DNA of 64,000 nt from Streptomyces griseomycini. Lineage in GTDB: Bacteria; Actinomycetota; Actinomycetes; Streptomycetales; Streptomycetaceae. The stretch spans positions 289,216 through 353,215 of the forward strand of contig NZ_JACHJI010000010.1 of NCBI RefSeq assembly GCF_014203535.1, given 5' to 3'. Below, one piece after another: positions 18,561 to 27,548 of this stretch. Every line of letters starts with the position of its first letter. The stretch's first letter is position 1. Made by a program: the position numbers and the translations under genes. The notes under the pieces were generated by a model that was given only the letters and a program-made list of their open reading frames with translations, searched no databases and had not been told where the DNA came from.

Positions 18561-18920
18561 TCAGTCCGCCTTCGCGTACGTCTGGGCCATGCCGCCCGCG
18601 AAGTCGTACACCACCACCTGGTCGTCACCGACGACCCACGCGTCGTGGCCGGGCGGGCAGACGAAGACGTCGCCGGGACCCACCTCGCTCTCGGCGCCGT
18701 CGTCCATGCGGATGCGCATGCGGCCCTGGACGACGTAGCCGTTGTGGTGGATCCGGCAGCTTTCGGTGCCCGCGATGGGGCCGACGGACTCGGACCAGCG
18801 CCACCCCGGCTCGAAGGTGGCCACGGCGAAGTCCAGCCCCGTCATGTGGACGGCTTCGAGGTGCCCCCTGGGGAAATCCCTCCGCTCGTCCGGCTTGTCC
18901 AGCGTCTTGACCTCGAGCAT
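18561..18920 (-). CDS. Small cupin-domain protein
   Basis: 119-residue single cupin. The first cupin motif lies around IHHNGYVVQGRMRIRMDDG and the second around GDVFVCPPGHDAWVVG. The His pair, the acidic residue and the later His could bind one metal. The ATG at 18918-18920 follows a purine-rich GGGAGAAGGGG. No catalytic partner is adjacent, so enzyme or ligand-sensor roles are both possible. It is separated by about 150 bp from its neighbours on the same strand. Confidence 0.75.
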   Translation of the reverse strand: MLEVKTLDKPDERRDFPRGHLEAVHMTGLDFAVATFEPGWRWSESVGPIAGTESCRIHHNGYVVQGRMRIRMDDGAESEVGPGDVFVCPPGHDAWVVGDDQVVVYDFAGGMAQTYAKAD

Positions 18921-19069
18921 GCCCCTTCTCCCTTCCGGTCGCCGCCTGCACGACCGGGTCCGGTCTCCGTCTGCCCCGAACGGCACCGGCGGGGGCCGGG
19001 CCCCACCACTTCATCGTCCGCCCGTCCGCTCGGGGACGCCATCCGGGCGACGGGGACCGGACCGGTGCG

Positions 19070-20047
<978 letters not shown>

Positions 20048-20774
20048 GCGGTGCCTCCAACAGATGCTCGGACCGTACGTCCGGACGACGGATACCCGGC
20101 CGGGCGGTCAGCGGACCGTCCGGCCCTCACAAGAGTCTGACGGCCGGGCCCCGCACGTGTCGCCCGATCCGCCGGCCGGCCGCCCCGGCTTCCGTTCACC
20201 GTGGTGGCGGTCGTGGCCGCGCACGCCGAGGGCATCCGTGCCAGGCTCGGAGCGAACGGTGGGCGGCCGGACGCGGTGGACGACCGGAAGGGCCGGGCGA
20301 CAGGAGGGCGGACACTCTCGTGGCGGTGCCCGAGGAGGACGGGCCGGTCCGTCCCGCTGCGCGCGGTGAGCGGACGGCGGCCCCGCCCCCGCCCGCGGGC
20401 GGGGGGACGGTGCACAGGGTGTTCCCGGCCACCGGCTCGTTCCTGCCGGGGGACCGCCCCCGGCCCCCTGGTGCCCGTGGCCGGCGGGCCGCTCTTCCCC
20501 CGGTACGCCACCGGATCCGCCGGGCCGTTCCCCACTGTGGCGGGCGTGCTCACCCGGCCGGCCGCCCCTGCCGCAGACCGCCCCGGTGCGGATCCTCCGC
20601 CCCCACCGGCCCGGCCGCGTCCCGATCGGCTCCCGGCCCGGCCGGTGCGCGGGCTTCCCGGAGGGCGCCCCGCACCCGATGCCGCCGGCCGGGACGTACC
20701 GCCTCCCCCGGCGCGGCGCGGCGGGGGAGACGGAAAGAGGGGGACGACGCGTGAGAGGACGAGGAGGTCCCCGC
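20048..20774. other. Gene-free region before formate dehydrogenase operon
   Basis: About 730 bp without a convincing gene; open frames here are Arg/Pro/Gly-rich and resemble no family. It holds a GC-rich hairpin at 20703-20729 (CTCCCCC/GGGGGAG arms, 13-nt loop) 45 nt before the fdhB-like start, and the ribosome site GAGGAGG at 20761-20767. GGGCCGGTCCGTCC at 20341-20354 is a degenerate form of the dyads found near the osdR-like gene. Confidence 0.5.
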
Positions 20775-21701
20775 ATGACGGACGACACCGCAGCGCGAGC
20801 GGCCGGCTCCACGGGCGCGCCGCCCCGCGTGGGCTTCTTCACGGACACCTCGGTGTGCATCGGGTGCAAGGCGTGCGAGGTGGCGTGCAAGGAGTGGAAC
20901 GCGATCCCGGAGGACGGCCTGGAGCTGACCGGCATGTCCTACGACAACACCCAGGGGCTCGGTGCGAGCACCTGGCGGCACGTGGCCTTCGTCGAGCAGC
21001 GCAAGCCGCTGGGCGGTCAGGAACCGGGCGTCGGCCACGGGAACCACGAGGACCACGAGGACATCGACGTCTTCGCCGCGGCCCGGGGGCTCGGCGCCCC
21101 GCCGGGCTCCCCCCTCGCGCCCGACGGGCGCACCGAGCTGCGCTGGCTGATGTCGTCCGACGTGTGCAAGCACTGCACCCGAGCCGCCTGTCTCGACGTG
21201 TGCCCCACCGGATCCCTCTTCCGGACCGAGTTCGGCACGGTCGTCGTGCAGGAGGACGTCTGCAACGGCTGCGGCTACTGCGTGCCGGCCTGCCCGTACG
21301 GCGTCATCGACCAGCGTCCGGGCGACGGACGCGCCTGGAAGTGCACCCTGTGCTACGACCGGCTCGGCGTCGGCATGGAACCGGCCTGCGCCAAGTCCTG
21401 CCCGACCGACTCCATCCAGTTCGGCCCGCTGGAGGAGTTGCGCGAGCGTGCGGCGGCCCGCGTCGCGCGACTGCACGCCGCGGGCGTCACGGACGCACGC
21501 CTGTACGGCGCGGACCCGGAGGACGGCGTCGGGGGCGACGGCGCGTTCTTCCTGCTGCTGGACGAGCCGGAGGTGTACGGGCTGCCGCCCGACCCGGTCG
21601 TCACCACCCGCGATCTGCCCGCCATGTGGCGGCACGCGGCGGCGGCCGCCGTCTCGCTCACCGCGCTGGCGGCCGTCTGCTTCGCCGGGAGGCCCCGATG
21701 A
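20775..21701 (+). CDS. fdhB: Formate dehydrogenase iron-sulfur subunit (four 4Fe-4S clusters)
   Basis: 308-residue ferredoxin-like electron-transfer subunit. The four cysteine sets are CIGCKACEVACKEWN (about residue 25), CKHCTRAACLDVCP (about 132), CNGCGYCVPACPYG (about 163) and CTLCYDRLGVGMEPACAKSCP (about 193), the pattern of FdnH/FdoH/HybA proteins. A C-terminal hydrophobic helix (about residues 285-305) may anchor it in the membrane, as in FdnH. The start follows GAGGAGG. It overlaps the NrfD-like gene (ATGA) and precedes the selenoprotein catalytic subunit; it would pass electrons from FdhA to the membrane subunit. Confidence 0.9.
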   Translation: MTDDTAARAAGSTGAPPRVGFFTDTSVCIGCKACEVACKEWNAIPEDGLELTGMSYDNTQGLGASTWRHVAFVEQRKPLGGQEPGVGHGNHEDHEDIDVFAAARGLGAPPGSPLAPDGRTELRWLMSSDVCKHCTRAACLDVCPTGSLFRTEFGTVVVQEDVCNGCGYCVPACPYGVIDQRPGDGRAWKCTLCYDRLGVGMEPACAKSCPTDSIQFGPLEELRERAAARVARLHAAGVTDARLYGADPEDGVGGDGAFFLLLDEPEVYGLPPDPVVTTRDLPAMWRHAAAAAVSLTALAAVCFAGRPR

Positions 21702-22741
21702 GCGGGTCCGACGTCTCCCGTGACGGGGTGGAGGGCGCCCGTCCCGGACGCGACGCCCTCACCGGAGCGCACGCCGGGCGCCGTCGGGGCCGCGGACGCG
21801 GCGAGCGGGCCGTGGTGCCCGACGCCGAGTTCTCCTCGTACTACGGCGAGCCGGTCCTCAACCGACCGACGTGGAAGGCGCTGGACATCGCGGGCTACCT
21901 CTTCTGCGGCGGTCTCGCCGGGGCGTCGTCGCTGCTGGCCGCCGGGGCGGACGCCACCGCCCGGCCGGTCCTGGCCCGCACGGCGAAGCTGGGGGCGGCG
22001 GGCGCGATCTCCGTCTCGCTGGCGGCGCTGGTGCACGACCTCGGGCGCCCCGCCCGCTTCCTCAACATGCTCCGCGTCGTCAAACCCACGTCCCCGATGA
22101 GCCTGGGCTCGTGGCTGCTGGCGGGCTACGCACCGCTCACGGTGGCCGCGGCCGCCGCCGACGTCACGGGCCGGTACCGGGTCGTGGGCGCCGCCGCCAC
22201 GGCCGGCGCGGCCGCCCTCGGCCCGGTGGTGGCGACGTACACCGCCGTGCTGATCTCCGACACGGCCGTGCCCTCGTGGCACGAGGGCCACCGCGAACTG
22301 CCCTTCGTCTTCGCCGGTTCCGCCGCCACCGCGGCGGCCGGGCTCGCCCTGGCCGGAGCGCCCGCCGGCCAGACCGGCCCGGCGCGCCGTGCGGCCGTCC
22401 TGGGCGCGGCGCTCGAACTGGGCGCCTTCCGGCTGATGAAGCGGCGCATGGGACTGGCGGCCGAGCCGTACGAGACGGGCCGGCCGCACGGGTTGCTGCG
22501 CACCGCGGAGGTGCTCACGGCCGGCGGTGCCGCACTGGCGGCGTGCGCGGGCCGCCGCCGGAGCCGGGTGCTCGGCGCCGTGGCGGGTACGGCCCTGCTG
22601 GCCGGTTCCGCGGCCCTGCGGTTCGGTGTGTTCCACGCCGGGGTGGCCTCGGCCGAGGACCCGAAGTACACGGTCGTACCGCAGCGGGAACGGCTGGCGG
22701 CCCGGTCCCGCCCCGGGGGCGCCGAAGGCGGCCGGCCGTGA
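21698..22741 (+). CDS. NrfD-like membrane anchor of formate dehydrogenase
   Basis: 347-residue polytopic membrane protein of the NrfD/polysulfide reductase membrane-subunit family, with about eight to nine hydrophobic segments. The family block DLGRPARFLNMLRVVKPTSPMS is near residues 113-134 (quinone-site region), and a loop VPSWHEGHRELPFVF follows. A hydrophilic Arg/Gly-rich N-terminus of about 60 residues precedes the first helix. It likely delivers electrons from the 4Fe-4S subunit to menaquinone. Its start overlaps the stop of the preceding gene. Confidence 0.87.
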   Translation: MSGSDVSRDGVEGARPGRDALTGAHAGRRRGRGRGERAVVPDAEFSSYYGEPVLNRPTWKALDIAGYLFCGGLAGASSLLAAGADATARPVLARTAKLGAAGAISVSLAALVHDLGRPARFLNMLRVVKPTSPMSLGSWLLAGYAPLTVAAAAADVTGRYRVVGAAATAGAAALGPVVATYTAVLISDTAVPSWHEGHRELPFVFAGSAATAAAGLALAGAPAGQTGPARRAAVLGAALELGAFRLMKRRMGLAAEPYETGRPHGLLRTAEVLTAGGAALAACAGRRRSRVLGAVAGTALLAGSAALRFGVFHAGVASAEDPKYTVVPQRERLAARSRPGGAEGGRP

Positions 22742-23062
22742 CCGTCCCGGCCGGCGGCGGGCGGACGACGGACGCGGTCACCGCTCACGCGCCCACCCGG
22801 CCGACGAGGTCGGCGGTGGCCCACACCAGGAGCCCCGGGACGCCGGCGGACACCGGACCGAGCGGGACGCCCGCGGCGGCGACCGCGCTCGGTCCCCCGT
22901 GCCCCGCACCCGCGGCGCGGGCCGTACGCGGCGCTCGAAGATGCCGTGCGCGGTCCGCTGCGGGAGAATCCGACGCAAGGAGCGGGCCGGCCGAGGCCGG
23001 GAACCGCGGACGGTACACGCCGAACGGCATGCGGCAAGCGGCACTCCGAGAGGGCTGACGTC
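22742..23062. other. Intergenic stretch before fdhA
   Basis: 321 bp with no supported gene. A GAGAGG element at 23048-23053 sets the fdhA start. No clear promoter is seen, so fdhA may be transcribed with the two genes upstream. Confidence 0.5.
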
Positions 23063-26000
23063 ATGGGCGTACGCACCTGGATCGACTCCTGGCCGGTCTA
23101 CCGCCAGCTCAAGGGAACCGACCCCCTGGGCCTCGGCGCCGCCGTCAGGAGCGGGCGCAGCGCGCGGCTCGCGCCCCGGGTGGCCACGGCGGACCGGATC
23201 GTGAAGTCGGTGTGCCCGTACTGCGCCGTCGGCTGCGGTCAGAACGTCTACGTCGAGGACGGACGCGTCACCCAGATCGAGGGCGACCCCGACTCCCCCG
23301 TCTCGCGCGGCCGGCTGTGCCCCAAGGGCGCCGCCAGTCTGCAGCTGACCACCGGCGGCGCGCGCGAGCACCACGTGCTCCACCGCCGCCCGCACGGCAC
23401 CGCCTGGGAACGCCTCGACCTCGACACGGCGATGGACATGATCGCCGACCGGGTGATCGAGGCCCGCCGGGCCGGCTGGCAGTGGGAGGTGGACCAGGCC
23501 CGCACCCGGCGCACCATGGGCATCGCGAGCCTCGGCGGGGCCACGCTGGACAACGAGGAGAACTACCTCATCAAGAAGCTGTTCACCGCGCTGGGCGCCG
23601 TCCAGATCGAGAACCAGGCCCGTATTTGACACTCCTCCACCGTTCCCGGTCTGGGAACCTCGTTCGGCCGCGGCGGCGCGACCACCTTCCAGCAGGACCT
23701 GCAGCACTCCGACTGCATCGTCATCCAGGGCTCGAACATGGCCGAGTGCCATCCGGTCGGGTTCCAGTGGGTGATGGAGGCCAAGGCCCGCGGAGCGAAG
23801 GTGGTCCACGTCGACCCGCGGTTCACCCGCACCAGCGCGCTGGCCGACGTGCACGTGCCGCTGCGGGCCGGCTCGGACATCGCCTTCCTCGGCGGGATCA
23901 TCAACCACGTCCTGAGCGGTGACGCGTACTTCCGGGACTACGTGGTCGCGTACACCAACGGGCCGGTGATCCTGCGGGAGGACTTCCGCGACACCGAGGA
24001 CCTCGACGGCGTCTTCTCTGGGCTCGACCCCGACAACCGCAGCTACGACCCCGGCACCTGGCAGTACCACGGCACCGAGGCGCGGGCGGCCTCCGGGCAG
24101 CGCGACCAGCGGTTCGGTGGGAGCGTCCGGGCCGACGGCTCCGTCTCCGGGGCCGCGCGCGGCGAGTCCCACGGCTCCGGCGGCCCCGCGATCTCCCGGA
24201 CCGAACCGGAGCGCGACGAGACGATGACCCACCCGCGCTGCGTCCTGCAGGTGCTCAAGCGGCACTACGCGCGCTACACGCCCGAGATGGTGGAGCGGGT
24301 CTGCGGGGTCCCCCGGGACCTCTTCCGCCAGGTGTGCGACCTGGTCACCGAGAACTCCGGACGGGACCGCACCACCGCCTTCGCGTACGCGGTCGGCTGG
24401 ACCCAGCACACCACCGGCGTCCAGTACATCCGCGCGGCCTCCGTGCTGCAGTCCCTGCTCGGCAACATCGGCCGGCCCGGCGGCGGCATCCTCGCGCTGC
24501 GCGGCCACGCCTCCATCCAGGGGTCGACGGACATCCCCACGCTGTTCAACCTGCTGCCCGGGTACATCCCGATGCCCCACGCCCACCACGACCGGGACCT
24601 GGAATCCTTCGTCCGGGCCGACGAGGCGGGCAAGGGCTACTGGGGCAACATGCGGGCCTACCTGGTGAGCCTGCTCAAGGCGTACTGGGGTGACGCGGCG
24701 ACCGAGGAGAACGACTTCTGCTTCGACTACCTGCCGCGGCTGACCGGCTCCCACTCCACGTACGAGACGGTCATGGCCCAGTTGGAGGGCACCTGCAAGG
24801 GCTACTTCCTCATGGGCGAGAACCCCGCGGTCGGCTCCGCCAACGCCAAGCTGCAGCGCCTGGGCATGGCCCGCCTGGACTGGCTCGTCGTACGGGACTT
24901 CTCCCTCATCGAGTCGGCCACCTGGTGGCAGGACGGTCCGGAGATCGAGACGGGCGAGCTGCGCACCGAGGACATCGGCACCGAGGTCTTCTTCCTGCCG
25001 GCGGCCGCGCACACCGAGAAGGACGGCAGTTTCACCAACACCCAGCGCCTGCTGCAGTGGCACCACCAGGCCGCCGAGCCGCCCGGCGAGGCGCGCAGCG
25101 ACCTGTGGTTCGCCTTCCACCTCGGGCGGATCATCCGGGAGAAGCTCGCCGCGTCCACCGATCCGATGGACCGGCCGCTGCTCGACCTGACCTGGGACTA
25201 CCCCACGCGGGGCGAGCTCGCCGAGCCGGACGCCGAGGCCGTCCTCGCCGAGATCAACGGGCGCGACGCCGGGGGCGCCCCACTCGCGGGCTACGAGCAG
25301 CTCGAGGGTGACGGATCCACCTCCTGCGGCTGCTGGATCTACTGCGGGGTGTACGCCGACGGCGTCAACCAGGCCGACCGCCGCAAGCCGGGCGACCGGC
25401 AGGACTGGGTCGCCGGCGAGTGGGGCTGGGCCTGGCCCGCCAACCGCCGGGTGCTGTACAACCGCGCCTCGGCCGACCCGGAGGGCAGGCCGTGGAGCGA
25501 GCGCAAGGCGCTGGTGTGGTGGGACGCGGAGCGCGGGGAGTGGACCGGGCACGACGTCCCCGACTTCCAGAAGGACAAGCCCCCCGGCCACCGGCCCCCC
25601 GAGGACGCGACCGGGCCCGAGGCGCTGTCGGGCACTGACGCGTTCATCATGCAGGCCGACGGCAAGGCGTGGCTGTACGTGCCGTCCGGCCTCACGGACG
25701 GACCGCTGCCGACGCACTACGAACCGCAGGACTCGCCGTTCCCGAACCTGCTGTACCGGCAGCAGCGCAACCCGGTGCGGCACCTGCTGCCGCCGCATCC
25801 GGACAACCGCTACCAGCCGAGCGGCGGTGAGCCGGGCACCGAGGTGTTCCCCTACGTGGCCACCACCTACCGGCTCACCGAGCACCACACGGCGGGCGGC
25901 ATGTCCCGCTGGCAGCCCTACCTGGCCGAGCTGCAACCGGAGTTCTTCTGCGAGGTGTCACCGGAACTCGCCGCCGAGCGCGGGCTGGAGCACACCGGCT

Positions 26001-26323
26001 GGGCGACGATCGTCAGCGCCCGCGCCGTCGTCGAGGCGCGGGTGCTGGTCACGGACCGCATGGCGCCGCTGACCGTGCACGGCCGCACCCTGCACCAGGT
26101 GGGGCTCCCCTACCACTGGGGCCCGAACGGCTACAGCACGGGCGACGCGGCCAACGAGCTGCTGCACCTGTCCCTGGACCCCAACACGCAGATCCAGGAG
26201 ACGAAGGCGTTCGCCGTCGACATCCGGCCGGGCCGCCGCCCGAGGGGCCCGGCCGCCCTGGAACTGGTGCGCGGCTACCGGGAGCGGGCGGGTATCGACG
26301 AGCGCACCGGCACCGAGCCGTGA
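23063..26323 (+). CDS. fdhA: Selenocysteine-containing formate dehydrogenase catalytic subunit
   Basis: One reading frame of 1,086 residues provided the in-frame TGA at 23627-23629 (codon 189) is read as selenocysteine. The UGA context is NQARI-Sec-HSSTVPGLGTSFGRGG, the exact place of the Mo/W-ligating Sec or Cys in formate dehydrogenases. Upstream is the 4Fe-4S motif CPYCAVGCGQN (about residue 52); downstream are molybdopterin-binding blocks such as SNMAECHPVGFQWV, GENPAVGSANAK and a C-terminal dinucleotide-cofactor domain. No twin-arginine signal is present, so the active site is probably cytoplasmic. A SECIS-like hairpin follows the UGA, and selA, selB, selD and tRNA-Sec lie immediately downstream. 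Automatic annotation would probably split this into two genes. Confidence 0.93.
23627..23658 (+). promoter_or_regulatory. fdhA: Selenocysteine UGA and SECIS element
   Basis: The UGA is at 23627-23629. Twelve bases later, GTTCCC (23642-23647) and GGGAAC (23653-23658) form a perfect 6-bp stem enclosing the loop GGTCT. The Escherichia coli fdhF SECIS also presents GGUCU in its apical loop. By my count of the remembered E. coli sequence, the loop begins 18 nt after the UGA there, as it does here. This is what SelB would recognise. Confidence 0.85.
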
Positions 26324-26342
26324 GCGGCCCGCGTCCGCCGGC

Positions 26343-27380
26343 TCACCTGAGGACGACGGAGTGCGCCCCCTTCGGGACGAGCTCCCCGACGACCGGGGCG
26401 CCCGGAACCTCGCCCGCCACCAGCAGACCGCCCGAGGTCTGGGCGTCGGCCAGGAGCAGACGGGTGTCGTCGTCCGCGGACCCGAAGTCGGTGAACGGCG
26501 CCACCCACTCCAGGTTCCGCCGGGTGCCGCCGCTGACGTAGCCGTCCCGCACCGCCTCGCGGGCCCCGTCGAGGTAGGGCACGGCGGCGGTGTCGACCAC
26601 GGCGGTCACGTCCGAGGCGCGGGCGAGCTTGTGCAGGTGGCCGAGGAGGCCGAAGCCGGTGACGTCGGTGGCGCACCTCGCCCCGGCGGCCAGGGCGGCG
26701 GCCGAGGCGTCCCGGTTGAGCGCCGTCATCGTGGCCACCGCCTGCTCGAACCGCTCGCCGGTGGCCTTGTGACGGTTGTTCAGCACCCCCAGTCCGAGGG
26801 GCTTGGTGAGCGACAGCGGCATCCCCGGACGGCCGGTGTCGTTGCGCAGCAGCCGGGCCGGGTCCGCCAGACCGGTGACGGCCATCCCGTACTTGGGTTC
26901 CGGGTCGTCCACGCTGTGTCCGCCGCCCACGTGGCAGCCCGCCTCGGCGGCGACGTCCAGCCCGCCGCGCAGCACCTCGCGCGCCAGCTCGAAGGGCAGG
27001 ACGTCCCGCGGCCACGCGAGGAGGTTGACGGCGAGGACCGGGCGCCCGCCCATCGCGTACACGTCGGACAGGGCGTTGGCGGCGGCGACGCGCCCCCAGT
27101 CGTAGGGGTCGTCGACGACGGGGGTGAAGAAGTCGGCGGTGGAGACCACGGCCCGGGCCGGGCTCCCGTCCCGCTCGGGCAGGGCGACCACGGCGGCGTC
27201 GTCACCGGTGGCCAGCCCGACCAGGAGCGGGGTGTCGCCGGGGGGCGGCCCCGGCCGGGCGAGGCCGCCGAGCACGTCCTCCAGCTCTCCGGGCGGGATC
27301 TTGCAGGCGCAGCCGCCGCCGTGGGCGAACTGCGTGAGGCGTACGGGCGTCCGGGTCGGCGCGGGGGTCGGGGAGTGCAT
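26343..27380 (-). CDS. selD: Selenophosphate synthetase
   Basis: 345-residue SelD, which makes selenophosphate from selenide and ATP for selenocysteyl-tRNA synthesis. The catalytic loop GGGCACKIPP (residues 18-27) supplies the essential Cys and Lys, so this SelD uses Cys, not Sec. Other family blocks are TGDDAAVV, the metal-binding VSTADFFTPVVDDPYDWGR, and AGCHVGGGHSVDDPEPKYGMAVTG. The ATG at 27378-27380 follows AGGAG; an in-frame extension to 27494 would run through the tRNA-Sec region and is rejected. It converges with fdhA across a 19-bp gap and diverges from the tRNA-Sec gene. Confidence 0.95.
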   Translation of the reverse strand: MHSPTPAPTRTPVRLTQFAHGGGCACKIPPGELEDVLGGLARPGPPPGDTPLLVGLATGDDAAVVALPERDGSPARAVVSTADFFTPVVDDPYDWGRVAAANALSDVYAMGGRPVLAVNLLAWPRDVLPFELAREVLRGGLDVAAEAGCHVGGGHSVDDPEPKYGMAVTGLADPARLLRNDTGRPGMPLSLTKPLGLGVLNNRHKATGERFEQAVATMTALNRDASAAALAAGARCATDVTGFGLLGHLHKLARASDVTAVVDTAAVPYLDGAREAVRDGYVSGGTRRNLEWVAPFTDFGSADDDTRLLLADAQTSGGLLVAGEVPGAPVVGELVPKGAHSVVLR

Positions 27381-27438
27381 GTCTGGCTCCTGTCGGAGGA
27401 ACGGGTGCGGGTGCCGTGATGACGAGGGGGTGCCGGGG

Positions 27439-27444
27439 TAGCCT
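27439..27444 (+). promoter_or_regulatory. Possible -10 of tRNA-Sec
   Basis: TAGCCT lies 11 bp upstream of the tRNA 5' end in the 75-bp gap between the divergent selD and tRNA genes. No good -35 is seen. Confidence 0.3.
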
Positions 27445-27455
27445 GGGCGGGCGGT

Positions 27456-27548
27456 GGAGGCGTGTGGGTGCCTGGTGGCCCTCCCGGTCTTCAAAACCGA
27501 GGTGCCCGAGGATCTCGGGCAGGCGGGTTCGATTCCCGTCCGCCTCCG
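27456..27548 (+). tRNA. selC: tRNA-Sec (anticodon UCA)
   Basis: A 93-nt tRNA without an encoded CCA. The acceptor stem begins GGAGGCG and closes with CGCCTCC plus discriminator G, seven clear pairs. The anticodon loop CTTCAAA has TCA at 27491-27493. A very long variable arm, TGCCCGAG/CTCGGGCA with a GAT loop (27503-27521), is typical of tRNA-Sec. The T arm contains GGTTCGATTCC. Length, anticodon and variable arm together exclude ordinary tRNAs. It is transcribed opposite to selB and covers the 3' end of that gene on the other strand. Confidence 0.95.

Noticed and set aside
20201..20774. Open frames upstream of the formate dehydrogenase operon on both strands
   Set aside because: No ribosome sites, no recognisable motifs and Arg/Pro-dominated composition typical of non-coding high-GC DNA.
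23063..23629. fdhA as a truncated pseudogene followed by a second gene at 23738
   Set aside because: The TGA is at the conserved Sec position, the frame is unchanged after it, a SECIS hairpin follows and all sel genes are adjacent.
26343..27494. Longer SelD starting upstream at 27494
   Set aside because: The extension would be antisense to tRNA-Sec and lacks a ribosome site; the ATG at 27380 has AGGAG and gives the normal SelD length.
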